Source: Methanothrix sp.
GTDB taxonomy: Archaea; Halobacteriota; Methanosarcinia; Methanotrichales; Methanotrichaceae
Length of the DNA: 5,438 nucleotides
Direction: 5' to 3'
Assembly: GCA_028708055.1 (NCBI GenBank)
Contig: JAQVZT010000194.1
Location: 1 to 5,438 of the forward strand
Shown: positions 1-4,754 of the stretch, piece by piece
How positions within the stretch are numbered: position 1 is the first letter of the stretch
Layout of the letters: each line of letters starts with the position of its first letter
Position numbers and translations under genes: made by a program
Notes under the pieces: generated by a model
Seen by the model: the letters and a program-made list of their open reading frames with translations, nothing else
Database searches by the model: none
What the model was told of the DNA's origin: nothing

Positions 1-741
1 AGCCCCTTCACATTGGGTATAGCATCCGCCGCCGGTTTTGGTGCCGCTCTGGCAATAGTCCTGGGCGCGGGATTTGTGGGCGGCGAATACCTGATCATCG
101 GCAATGCCTTCATATTCACTCTTATCGCAACTTTGAGCATCTACGGCCTGGCAAAGTACAAGGGAATCACACCCGAAACCATGATCCTGGCTGGAATCGC
201 CATCATGTACCTCTTCTCTGCCATGACCTCCTTTTTGCAGTACATCGGGCATGCAGAGCAGGTGCAAGAGGTGGTCTTCTGGATGATGGGCTCGCTCGGA
301 AGGTCTTCCTGGGATAAGGTCTGGGTGGTAACCGCAGTCATTGCTGCCTGTTTTCCCTATCTTCTCCTCAAATCGTGGGATATCAACGCCCTTGGAGCTG
401 GCGACGAGACTGCCAAGAGCCTGGGGGTGGATGTAGAGAAGACCCGCGTGATCTGCATGGTGCTGGTAGCGCTCATCACGGCGAGCGTGATCTGCTTTAC
501 CGGGACCATCGGTTTCATCGGCCTTGTAGCTCCCCACATCACTCGCATGGTGATCGGAGGGGACCACAGGTTCCTGCTCCCGGCCTCCGCGCTGGTGGGA
601 GGGCTCTTGCTGCTGGCCGCTGATACTGTGGCAAGGACCATAATGGCGCCTGTGATTCTGCCGGTGGGAATAATGACCTCCTTCCTGGGCGTTCCGTTCT
701 TCGTCTACCTGTTCATGCGCCGGAAGAAGCAGTTCTGGTAG
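1..741 (+). CDS. FecCD/BtuC-family ABC transporter permease, 3' part (5' end outside window)
   Basis: This is the membrane-channel subunit of an ABC importer for iron-siderophore, heme, cobalamin or similar metal complexes. The frame is open from the first base; the TTG at 13 is an internal leucine, so the real start lies upstream. The visible 246 residues begin with SPFTLGIASAAGFGA, a conserved early FecCD segment (compare the NPLA-P-LG-S-GA region of BtuC). Family members usually have 330-370 residues, so about 100 are missing. Seven hydrophobic segments of the usual ten are visible. Family landmarks are WMMGSLGRSSW (around 94-104), the ATPase-coupling segment GDETAKSLGV (134-143), GTIGFIGLVAPHITR (168-182) and LPVGIMTSFLGVPFF (220-234), then a short basic tail. 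The gene converges with the binding-protein gene at 1081-2208. No ATPase gene follows, so any ATPase partner lies elsewhere. The family is clear; the substrate cannot be told from sequence. Confidence 0.95.
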   Translation, partial: SPFTLGIASAAGFGAALAIVLGAGFVGGEYLIIGNAFIFTLIATLSIYGLAKYKGITPETMILAGIAIMYLFSAMTSFLQYIGHAEQVQEVVFWMMGSLGRSSWDKVWVVTAVIAACFPYLLLKSWDINALGAGDETAKSLGVDVEKTRVICMVLVALITASVICFTGTIGFIGLVAPHITRMVIGGDHRFLLPASALVGGLLLLAADTVARTIMAPVILPVGIMTSFLGVPFFVYLFMRRKKQFW

Positions 742-742
742 G

Positions 743-785
743 TTCTGGCAGGGGCCCGCCGGAAGTGTGGCAATTTTTATATTTG
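743..785 (+). terminator. Possible terminator of the permease gene
   Basis: Two bases after the permease stop there is a GC-rich hairpin: TTCTGGC (743-749) pairs with GCCGGAA (758-764) through one G-U pair, with loop AGGGGCCC. Nine bases further comes a T-rich run (TTTTTATATTT, 774-784). A stem followed by a U-rich tract fits transcript ending, and archaeal termination depends mainly on the U-run. The same T-rich run also resembles an archaeal TATA box, but no convincing gene follows on this strand. Confidence 0.4.
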
Positions 786-1005
786 CAGACCATCTCCTGG
801 AGGCCTGAAGAGCCTTGGATTTGATCTGCAGCTATTTTGCACATATCTGTCTCGCCGGAAGGAAAATAGATAACATAAACAACAACGCTGCTATCTTTGC
901 TGGGAGCTGTTTTCTATGGATGTTGCTTGCCAGGCGATGCTATGATAAAACTGCTCTCATTTTCCGGGAACGGGGCAGAGATAACATTGCAGGAACATGG
1001 CAAGG
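786..1005. other. Convergent intergenic stretch without a supported gene
   Basis: The permease and binding-protein genes converge here and are 339 bases apart in all. Between the two putative terminators I see no gene with recognisable protein content. A TTG-started frame from 815 has a GGAGG at 799-803, but the spacing is long (11 bases), the translation resembles nothing I know, and it runs into the 3' end of the opposite gene. No tRNA-like cloverleaf, repeat array or mobile-element end is visible. Confidence 0.5.
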
Positions 1006-1055
1006 AAAAAGAGACAAAGAACTTCGACTGCTGGCAACATCGCCAGCAGAACGAA
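1006..1055 (-). terminator. Hairpin plus U-rich tract downstream of the substrate-binding protein gene
   Basis: Reading the minus strand after the stop at 1081, a strong inverted repeat appears about 25 bases downstream. CTGCTGGC (1028-1035) pairs perfectly with GCCAGCAG (1042-1049) around a 6-base loop, and the stem continues after a small internal loop with TTCG (1023-1026) against CGAA (1052-1055). On the minus strand a pyrimidine-rich stretch follows, ending in TTTTT (forward 1006-1010). The order, stem then U-rich tract, fits termination of the minus-strand gene. The stem could equally stabilise the 3' end of the mRNA. Confidence 0.55.
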
Positions 1056-1080
1056 TCAATTATTCTCTTAGCTCAGGTTT

Positions 1081-2208
1081 TTACTTTGCCTCTGCCACAG
1101 GGTAAACGAATATCCTTCCTTCAGGGTATTCTAGCCCAATCTTTTCCAGATACTCCTTATAAACTGACTCAGGATCAAGGTTTGCTTCCGGATGGATAAC
1201 CTTGGCCAGGTAAGTGAGTCCTACTATCTGGTCTGGACCGGACATGAAGTCCCAGTTGAAGACATAGACCTTACCATTCTTCACTGCCGGCACAGTATTC
1301 GCCGCGGACCGGCCCATGATCTCCTGGATAATGCTCTCAAGCTTGATTGCTTCACCTGAGGGGGGAGCTTCCCAGCCCAATGCTTTGGCATCTGATGCCG
1401 TTGACTGCCGTTTTATAATGATATCAGGCTTCTTCGAGATGATATATTCCCAGTTGATCTTCGGATATGCGTCTGCAAGCCCGTTGAATATATTGTAGGC
1501 GTTAACGGCCTTAACCATTTGGCCTGCCCCCGAAGTTGGCCCCATCCCGCTTAGATCGTCACCCTTTGATGTCCATTCTACATATGTTACGGGCATCGAA
1601 GTGTCTTTCACCGCTTCCTTTATGTCGGAGGCTTTCTCATTGTACCAGTTGACATATTCATCAGATTCTGCCTCCCTGTTAAGGATGATTCCCAGCTTCT
1701 TCATATCGGTTGTCATGTTTTCAGGATAGAAGAAATCCAGGCCGATGCAAGTTATGTTCTCAAACGGTGCAAGCGCCTTGGCATGGGCTTCAATTCCATA
1801 GGCTTTTCCTGGGTAGCTGTAGCCTATAAAGATTATATCCGGAGCAATTGTCTCATTGCGTCCCTTAGCGATTGCGCCAATCATCTCATAGTCAAGCTTG
1901 TTGAATGTTCCTATGGATGGCACATTTTTTAGCATAGGGAAATAATAGCTTGATTTTTGTTTTACTGTATCCGAAACTGCCACTATCTTGTCGCCTTCGC
2001 CGAGCATGATTATGGCCTCGACTGCATCTCCATTGTTTGCTATTATCCTCTGCACTGGACTATGGATGGTGATCTCCCTACCCACATTATCTACAATCCT
2101 CTTAGGGTAATCTGAACCCGCGCTGTCCGATGCCAGTGCCGTGCTGATTATAAGCAGCGAAATACATAGCGATAGCGCCGACCGGAATAACCATTTGTCA
2201 ATTTTCAT
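1081..2208 (-). CDS. FepB/BtuF-type ABC transporter substrate-binding protein, secreted
   Basis: This 375-residue protein is the extracytoplasmic ligand-binding subunit of a metal-complex importer (periplasmic-binding-protein type 2 family, COG0614-like). Residues 1-26 are a signal peptide (Lys2/Lys5, hydrophobic core, ALA before Ser27). Cys15 sits inside the core without a lipobox, so a soluble or otherwise retained protein is more likely than a lipoprotein. Family features are the entry strand RIVDNVGREITI (37-48), PVQRIIANNGDAVEAIIMLG (51-70) followed by DKIVAVSD, the first-lobe segment APDIIFIGYSYPG (122-134), and second-lobe segments KKPDIIIKR (259-267) and AVKNGKVYVFNWDFMSGP (308-325). 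The length fits the family. The ATG at 2208 is supported by GAGGTG seven bases upstream. Its nearest transporter gene, the permease at 1-741, is on the opposite strand, so a partnership is only inferred. Ligand candidates are siderophore-iron, heme, cobalamin or another metal complex. Confidence 0.93.
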   Translation of the reverse strand: MKIDKWLFRSALSLCISLLIISTALASDSAGSDYPKRIVDNVGREITIHSPVQRIIANNGDAVEAIIMLGEGDKIVAVSDTVKQKSSYYFPMLKNVPSIGTFNKLDYEMIGAIAKGRNETIAPDIIFIGYSYPGKAYGIEAHAKALAPFENITCIGLDFFYPENMTTDMKKLGIILNREAESDEYVNWYNEKASDIKEAVKDTSMPVTYVEWTSKGDDLSGMGPTSGAGQMVKAVNAYNIFNGLADAYPKINWEYIISKKPDIIIKRQSTASDAKALGWEAPPSGEAIKLESIIQEIMGRSAANTVPAVKNGKVYVFNWDFMSGPDQIVGLTYLAKVIHPEANLDPESVYKEYLEKIGLEYPEGRIFVYPVAEAK

Positions 2209-2215
2209 CTAATTG

Positions 2216-2221
2216 CACCTC
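2216..2221 (-). promoter_or_regulatory. Ribosome binding site GAGGTG of the substrate-binding protein gene
   Basis: On the minus strand GAGGTG lies seven bases before the ATG at 2208-2206. It matches the complement of the archaeal 16S rRNA tail (GGAGGTGA core) and sets this ATG as the start. The next residues form an immediate basic-hydrophobic signal peptide, which agrees. Confidence 0.75.
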
Positions 2222-2262
2222 TTCTGCCAGTTTGCATCCTCAAGTCGTTCTTCCATAATGAT

Positions 2263-2275
2263 CTTATAATATCTT
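2263..2275 (-). promoter_or_regulatory. Candidate TATA box for the substrate-binding protein gene
   Basis: On the minus strand the sequence reads AAGATATTATAAG. Initiation about 25 bases downstream would fall near 2240 and leave a leader of roughly 30 bases carrying the GAGGTG site. The surroundings are AT-rich, so the exact box is uncertain. Confidence 0.4.
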
Positions 2276-2290
2276 ATTTGTATGCATAAT

Positions 2291-2310
2291 TTAAGCTATT
2301 ATTATTAAGC
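2291..2310. repeat. Direct repeat TTAAGC x2, possible regulator site upstream of the binding-protein gene
   Basis: TTAAGC occurs at 2291-2296 and again at 2305-2310, a 14-base period, separated by an ATT-rich spacer. It lies just upstream of the candidate minus-strand TATA box, a place where archaeal regulators often act. In so AT-rich a region two six-base copies may be chance. No known metal-regulator consensus is recognised. Confidence 0.25.
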
Positions 2311-2351
2311 ATTTCGGTATTGATATTACAAAACGCATAAATATTGGCGAG

Positions 2352-2411
2352 ATGGCAGACAACGAGACCCTGATTGGCGCACTGCCCGATATCATGCTCC
2401 AGCAGCGATAA
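2352..2411 (+). other. Very short ORF (19 codons) upstream of the PAN-domain gene, doubtful
   Basis: An ATG at 2352 opens MADNETLIGALPDIMLQQR and stops at TAA 2409-2411. Its composition is protein-like and the local GC is higher than in the flanking AT-rich DNA. It could be a leader peptide or the remnant of a longer gene. There is no clear ribosome binding site, and the TATA-like ATAAATATT at 2337-2345 is too close to place the ATG inside a transcript started there. I do not recognise the peptide. Confidence 0.15.
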
Positions 2412-2419
2412 ATAGATTA

Positions 2420-2438
2420 ATGATTAATCATATACAAT
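2420..2438 (+). promoter_or_regulatory. Perfect palindrome with adjoining TATA-like box before the PAN-domain gene
   Basis: ATGATTAATCAT at 2420-2431 is a perfect 12-bp palindrome. An alternative alignment gives GATTAAT-G-ATTAATC at 2415-2429. A TATA-like run CATATACAAT follows at 2429-2438. Initiation about 25 bases further would leave a leader of roughly 30 bases before ATG 2489. A palindrome overlapping the edge of a TATA box is a classical position for a repressor operator. The bound protein is unknown. Confidence 0.4.
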
Positions 2439-2488
2439 ATCTCTGCCTGCTTACTTTGGCTATTGGCGAATGTGATGGGCGGATAGAA

Positions 2489-3208
2489 ATGAATAAGCGA
2501 ATGCTGATATTATTGCTGGTATGGATAGTAGCTTTTTCTGAATTGGCTGCGAGTCAGGATGTAACTCGGTCATGCACGGCTTCATACTCGGTTTCCGTGA
2601 ATTCCATTAGCGGCGCCTCCGGCCAGACGTACCCATCCTTTTCAGGCCAGGGGACTGTTGGATACTTCAATCCGAATGAAGCAAGGAGAAGGGCGAGACA
2701 CAACCTCGATGAATGCGTGCAAGCTGCCTGGGATAATCGGGATCGCGTAAGCAAGCCGAGCGAATGCAGCGAATCAAATCAGGTCTATAGCTATCCGTTT
2801 GAGATGGGACTCATTCCCAAAATTAGAATCGATCTGTGCGATCGCTATAAAGCGTATGATAGCCTCACCATTGCGCTGTCTGTCTTATTCACCGGAGATG
2901 AAGGATGTCTGCTGGACAGAAACCTCTGGAATACGAGGCTCGCTACAAACTATGTGGTAAATTGTCCGAATTATGAGCATGAGCCTGGGGCAAATCGACT
3001 TGGGGGCGATTATAGGAGCATCTCGCTTGATAATCCCGATTGGCGGCTATGCAAAGCAGAATGCGATGGCGATGCGAGGTGCATGGCCTGGACTTATGTT
3101 CGGCCGGGGATTCAGGACCCCACCAAAGCCAAATGCTGGCTAAAATCAACTGTTCCACCCCGGAGGCAGTCATCCTGTTGCGACTCGGGAGTAAAATTGT
3201 TCCCGTAA
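2489..3208 (+). CDS. Secreted cysteine-rich protein with C-terminal PAN/Apple domain
   Basis: I place the start at ATG 2489, because the chain then opens with a normal signal peptide (MNKRM, hydrophobic core, AAS before Gln23). The upstream in-frame ATG at 2420 would put 23 unrelated residues in front and lies within a promoter-like palindrome. This gives 239 residues. Residues 162-236 form a PAN_4/Apple-type domain: GGDYRSISL, LCKAEC, ARCMAWTYVRPG, KCWLKSTVPP and SCCDSGVK in that order, with Cys188, 192, 198, 216, 230 and 231. PAN domains bind proteins or carbohydrates. The rest (23-160) is of unknown fold, with six more cysteines and the helix ARRRARHNLDEC (65-76). Twelve cysteines in the mature chain suggest extracellular disulfides. 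No catalytic motif is seen. It is followed by two further exported-protein genes. The domain call is firm; the role is unknown, probably surface adhesion or recognition. Confidence 0.85.
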   Translation: MNKRMLILLLVWIVAFSELAASQDVTRSCTASYSVSVNSISGASGQTYPSFSGQGTVGYFNPNEARRRARHNLDECVQAAWDNRDRVSKPSECSESNQVYSYPFEMGLIPKIRIDLCDRYKAYDSLTIALSVLFTGDEGCLLDRNLWNTRLATNYVVNCPNYEHEPGANRLGGDYRSISLDNPDWRLCKAECDGDARCMAWTYVRPGIQDPTKAKCWLKSTVPPRRQSSCCDSGVKLFP

Positions 3209-3231
3209 TCACAGGAGTCGGACAGGTAATC

Positions 3232-3251
3232 AAATGCAAAAATAAATGCAA
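3232..3251 (+). promoter_or_regulatory. AAATGCAA direct repeat with TATA-like A/T run before the CARDB gene
   Basis: AAATGCAA occurs at 3232-3239 and 3244-3251, a 12-base period, enclosing a TATA-like AAAAATAAAT (3238-3247). Initiation about 25 bases downstream would leave roughly 20 bases before ATG 3291. This may be a separate promoter for the CARDB-TPR pair, but read-through from the PAN gene, 82 bases upstream, is equally possible. Confidence 0.3.
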
Positions 3252-3280
3252 TGAGCAGCACAGATAGAAAAAAACGATAA

Positions 3281-3286
3281 GGTGAT
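3281..3286 (+). promoter_or_regulatory. Ribosome binding site GGTGAT that fixes the CARDB gene start
   Basis: GGTGAT lies four bases before ATG 3291 and matches the archaeal anti-Shine-Dalgarno sequence. The in-frame GTG at 3282 is part of this site and so is unlikely to be the start. Confidence 0.7.
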
Positions 3287-3290
3287 TGTC

Positions 3291-3779
3291 ATGAAATGGT
3301 TTGGTCTTCTGTACCTGATGGTAATAGCAGTAATGGTAATGAGTCCTGTAGCAATGGTCGAAGCGGCAAAAGCCCCGGCCTCTGCTGATGCGGTAAAGAT
3401 TAAGCCGGATATAGCAATCAGCGAACTAAAGATCAATAGAGTCAGCGTGGTTCCCTCAGGGCATAATGTGCTGGTCAACGTGACTGTGATAAACCCGGTA
3501 AGAAATACTGCTACAGGACCCTTCAAGGTGAAGGTGGAGTGGACAAGCGACCCAACCAGGGGATATAACCTGCTGGGAACGGGTGGCGTGACAGGCCTGA
3601 GCTACGATATGGCATCAGCGGCAATCAGGAATAGAAAGACCCTGTCCTTCAGCCATCAGGTGCCAACGGGAGAGAGCTACAAGTACCGGGTCACTGCAGA
3701 TTACCTGAATCAGGTAGACGAAGCGGATGAGACCAATAACATCTCCAGTGCCGGATATACTACATTATCCTTCCCATAG
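3291..3779 (+). CDS. Secreted single-domain CARDB protein
   Basis: The product has 162 residues from ATG 3291, chosen because GGTGAT precedes it directly. Residues 1-25 form a signal peptide (MKW, long hydrophobic core, VEA before Ala26). After a short Ala/Pro/Lys linker comes one CARDB-type beta-sandwich (about 38-160). It starts with KPDIAISELKI, has the alternating strand NVLVNVTVINP (59-69) and ends with the hallmark VDEADETNN (142-150) followed by a final strand. CARDB is an Ig-like cell-adhesion fold found in bacterial and archaeal surface proteins, often in tandem in much larger chains. Here it stands alone with no anchor helix after it. The TPR gene begins 12 bases downstream, so the two are probably co-transcribed. 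The likely site is the cell surface or pseudo-periplasm; the binding partner is unknown. Confidence 0.85.
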   Translation: MKWFGLLYLMVIAVMVMSPVAMVEAAKAPASADAVKIKPDIAISELKINRVSVVPSGHNVLVNVTVINPVRNTATGPFKVKVEWTSDPTRGYNLLGTGGVTGLSYDMASAAIRNRKTLSFSHQVPTGESYKYRVTADYLNQVDEADETNNISSAGYTTLSFP

Positions 3780-3791
3780 TCGCCGGACGAT

Positions 3792-4370
3792 ATGAATCTG
3801 ATCTTGATCGCCCTCATCATGCTGTTCCTCGCCACCCCGGTATGCGGCCAGCAAACGGCGGAAGAAGAGAGCCGTAAGGGCATGGCTCAATATGAACAGG
3901 GAGAGTACGAAAAAGCAATCCAGGCATACGACGAGGCCATCAGACTCAATCCGCAGTATGCTCTTGCCTGGCATGTTAAAGGCAATGCCCTCTTTTTATT
4001 GGGCAGGCTCGATGAGGCGATCAAAGCCTATGAAGGGGCCATCGAGATCGATGCAAACGATACCAAAGCCTGGCACAACAAAGGATTGGCTCTAGATTCT
4101 CTAGGCAAGCATGAAGAAGCCGTCTCCGCCTATGATCGGGCCATCGAGCTGGATGCCAATTATGCTCTGGCCTGGGCTGGCAAAGGGCTGGCTCTTGATT
4201 CTCTGGGCAGGTACGAAGAAGCGATTCAGGCATATGACAAAGCCGTCCGGCTGAACCCGCAATATGCAGAAGCCTGGTACAATAAGGGTGCTGCTCTGCA
4301 GGCTCTGGGACGCGAAAAGGAAGCCACAGATGCTTTCTCCAAAGCCAGGGAGAAGGGATATGCAGTTTGA
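3792..4370 (+). CDS. Exported protein made of five tetratricopeptide repeats
   Basis: This 192-residue chain consists of a short signal peptide (hydrophobic 3-14, then TPVCG before Gln20) and five uninterrupted TPRs of exactly 34 residues: 23-56, 57-90, 91-124, 125-158 and 159-192. The consensus W-KG-AL--LG--EEAI-AYD-AI-L-P-Y is clear in each. In the first repeat an Arg-Lys-Gly replaces the Trp-x-x-Lys-Gly opening, and the last is the most diverged. TPRs form a superhelical scaffold for protein-protein contacts; no enzyme domain is present. The signal peptide suggests action outside the membrane. Cys18 lies before the probable cleavage site and TPVC is a poor lipobox, so a lipoprotein is possible but not favoured. 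There is no strong ribosome binding site. The start lies 12 bases after the CARDB stop, which suggests translational coupling in one operon. Confidence 0.9.
   Translation: MNLILIALIMLFLATPVCGQQTAEEESRKGMAQYEQGEYEKAIQAYDEAIRLNPQYALAWHVKGNALFLLGRLDEAIKAYEGAIEIDANDTKAWHNKGLALDSLGKHEEAVSAYDRAIELDANYALAWAGKGLALDSLGRYEEAIQAYDKAVRLNPQYAEAWYNKGAALQALGREKEATDAFSKAREKGYAV
3858..4367 (+). repeat. Five tandem 102-base units encoding the TPR array
   Basis: The units are 3858-3959, 3960-4061, 4062-4163, 4164-4265 and 4266-4367, all in phase and ending at the codon before the stop. Units 3 and 4 share LALDSLG, and units 1 and 4 share the AIQAYD...RLNPQY end, also at DNA level. This points to past internal duplication, now diverged. 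Confidence 0.75.
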
Positions 4371-4373
4371 TCT

Positions 4374-4403
4374 CGGATAGCGTATAGTCGGATAGCAGAT
4401 AGA
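4374..4403. repeat. Two-copy 15-base imperfect tandem repeat
   Basis: CGGATAGCGTATAGT (4374-4388) is followed directly by CGGATAGCAGATAGA (4389-4403). The copies agree at 12 of 15 positions. They start four bases after the TPR stop codon. The role is unknown; it may be simple slippage or a protein site. Confidence 0.5.
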
Positions 4404-4417
4404 GGATGGAGTTTGTG

Positions 4418-4471
4418 ATGAATGATCCAATTATTCGCAGGGGCATTCTCAAAGGCATCTTGCAGCGTTGA
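4418..4471 (+). CDS. Possible 17-residue micro-ORF, weak
   Basis: ATG 4418 opens MNDPIIRRGILKGILQR and ends at TGA 4469-4471. A purine-rich GAGGATGGAG (4402-4411) lies 6 bases before the ATG and could act as a ribosome binding site. The peptide is basic and could form an amphipathic helix. I recognise no relative, and a frame this short is expected by chance, so this is recorded only as a candidate. Confidence 0.15.
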   Translation: MNDPIIRRGILKGILQR

Positions 4472-4692
4472 TAATCTTCAGCAGACAAAAGCGGAAACAG
4501 AAGAGGAGCGCCCCGACCAAAGCCGCATTCCCATCCTGCGGCCAATGGCAGATGGCCAGGGCACATCATTCATCCCATTTAGCGAGTGAGCGCTGCAAGA
4601 GCAATATGGTAAAGGAGGCCTTTGCACTATTCGCCCACGTCCGTCACATCATCGTACATAGTAATAAATCTTTTGCTATTAGTATGAATTTG

Positions 4693-4748
4693 AAAAATAT
4701 ATTGATCATACCAAAGATGGAAAGGTCTATGCAGCAGGAACTCTTTGG
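4693..4748 (-). terminator. Possible terminator of the PLD-like gene
   Basis: Downstream of the minus-strand stop at 4755, CCAAAG (4711-4716) and CTTTGG (4743-4748) can pair, though the 26-base loop makes a weak hairpin. On the minus strand a U-rich run ATATATTTTTC follows, with five Ts at forward 4693-4697. The U-run is the more meaningful signal in archaea. The plus strand of the same run (AAAAATATAT) resembles a TATA box, but no plus-strand gene follows. Confidence 0.35.
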
Positions 4749-4754
4749 AAAGGC

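Larger units (their letters stand above)
4371..4692. other. Intergenic stretch after the TPR gene with short repeats and small hairpins
   Basis: No convincing gene lies between the TPR stop and the opposite-strand PLD gene. The stretch holds a 15-base imperfect tandem repeat (4374-4403), a 17-codon ORF (4418-4471), and several short inverted repeats: GCCGCA/TGCGGC (4522-4527 with 4537-4542), GGCCA/TGGCC (4540-4544 with 4553-4557), and GTAAAGG with CCTTTGC around AGG (4609-4625, one G-T pair). None is long enough alone to name a structured RNA. No tRNA, IS end or CRISPR repeat is seen. Confidence 0.5.

Noticed and set aside
815..1105. A 96-codon plus-strand frame from TTG, with GGAGG at 799-803
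   Set aside because: The start codon is weak, the ribosome-site spacing is long, the translation has no recognisable family character, and it runs into the 3' end of the well-supported minus-strand gene.
897..1199. A 100-codon plus-strand frame overlapping the end of the binding-protein gene
   Set aside because: It starts at TTG without a ribosome site, overlaps about 120 bases of a confident opposite-strand gene, and resembles no known protein or ATPase remnant.
2420..2488. Extending the PAN-domain gene to the in-frame ATG at 2420
   Set aside because: The 23 extra residues precede an otherwise normal signal peptide, and the ATG lies within a palindrome and next to a TATA-like box.
3282..3290. 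GTG at 3282 as the start of the CARDB gene
   Set aside because: It is part of the GGTGAT ribosome binding site that serves the ATG at 3291.
4021..4569. A 182-codon minus-strand frame across the TPR gene
   Set aside because: It is a shadow of the repetitive TPR coding sequence; its translation is low-quality and it has no independent support.
4690..4702. Plus-strand AAAAATATAT as a promoter
   Set aside because: It matches a TATA box, but no plus-strand gene follows; the T-run reading on the minus strand, after the PLD gene, fits better.
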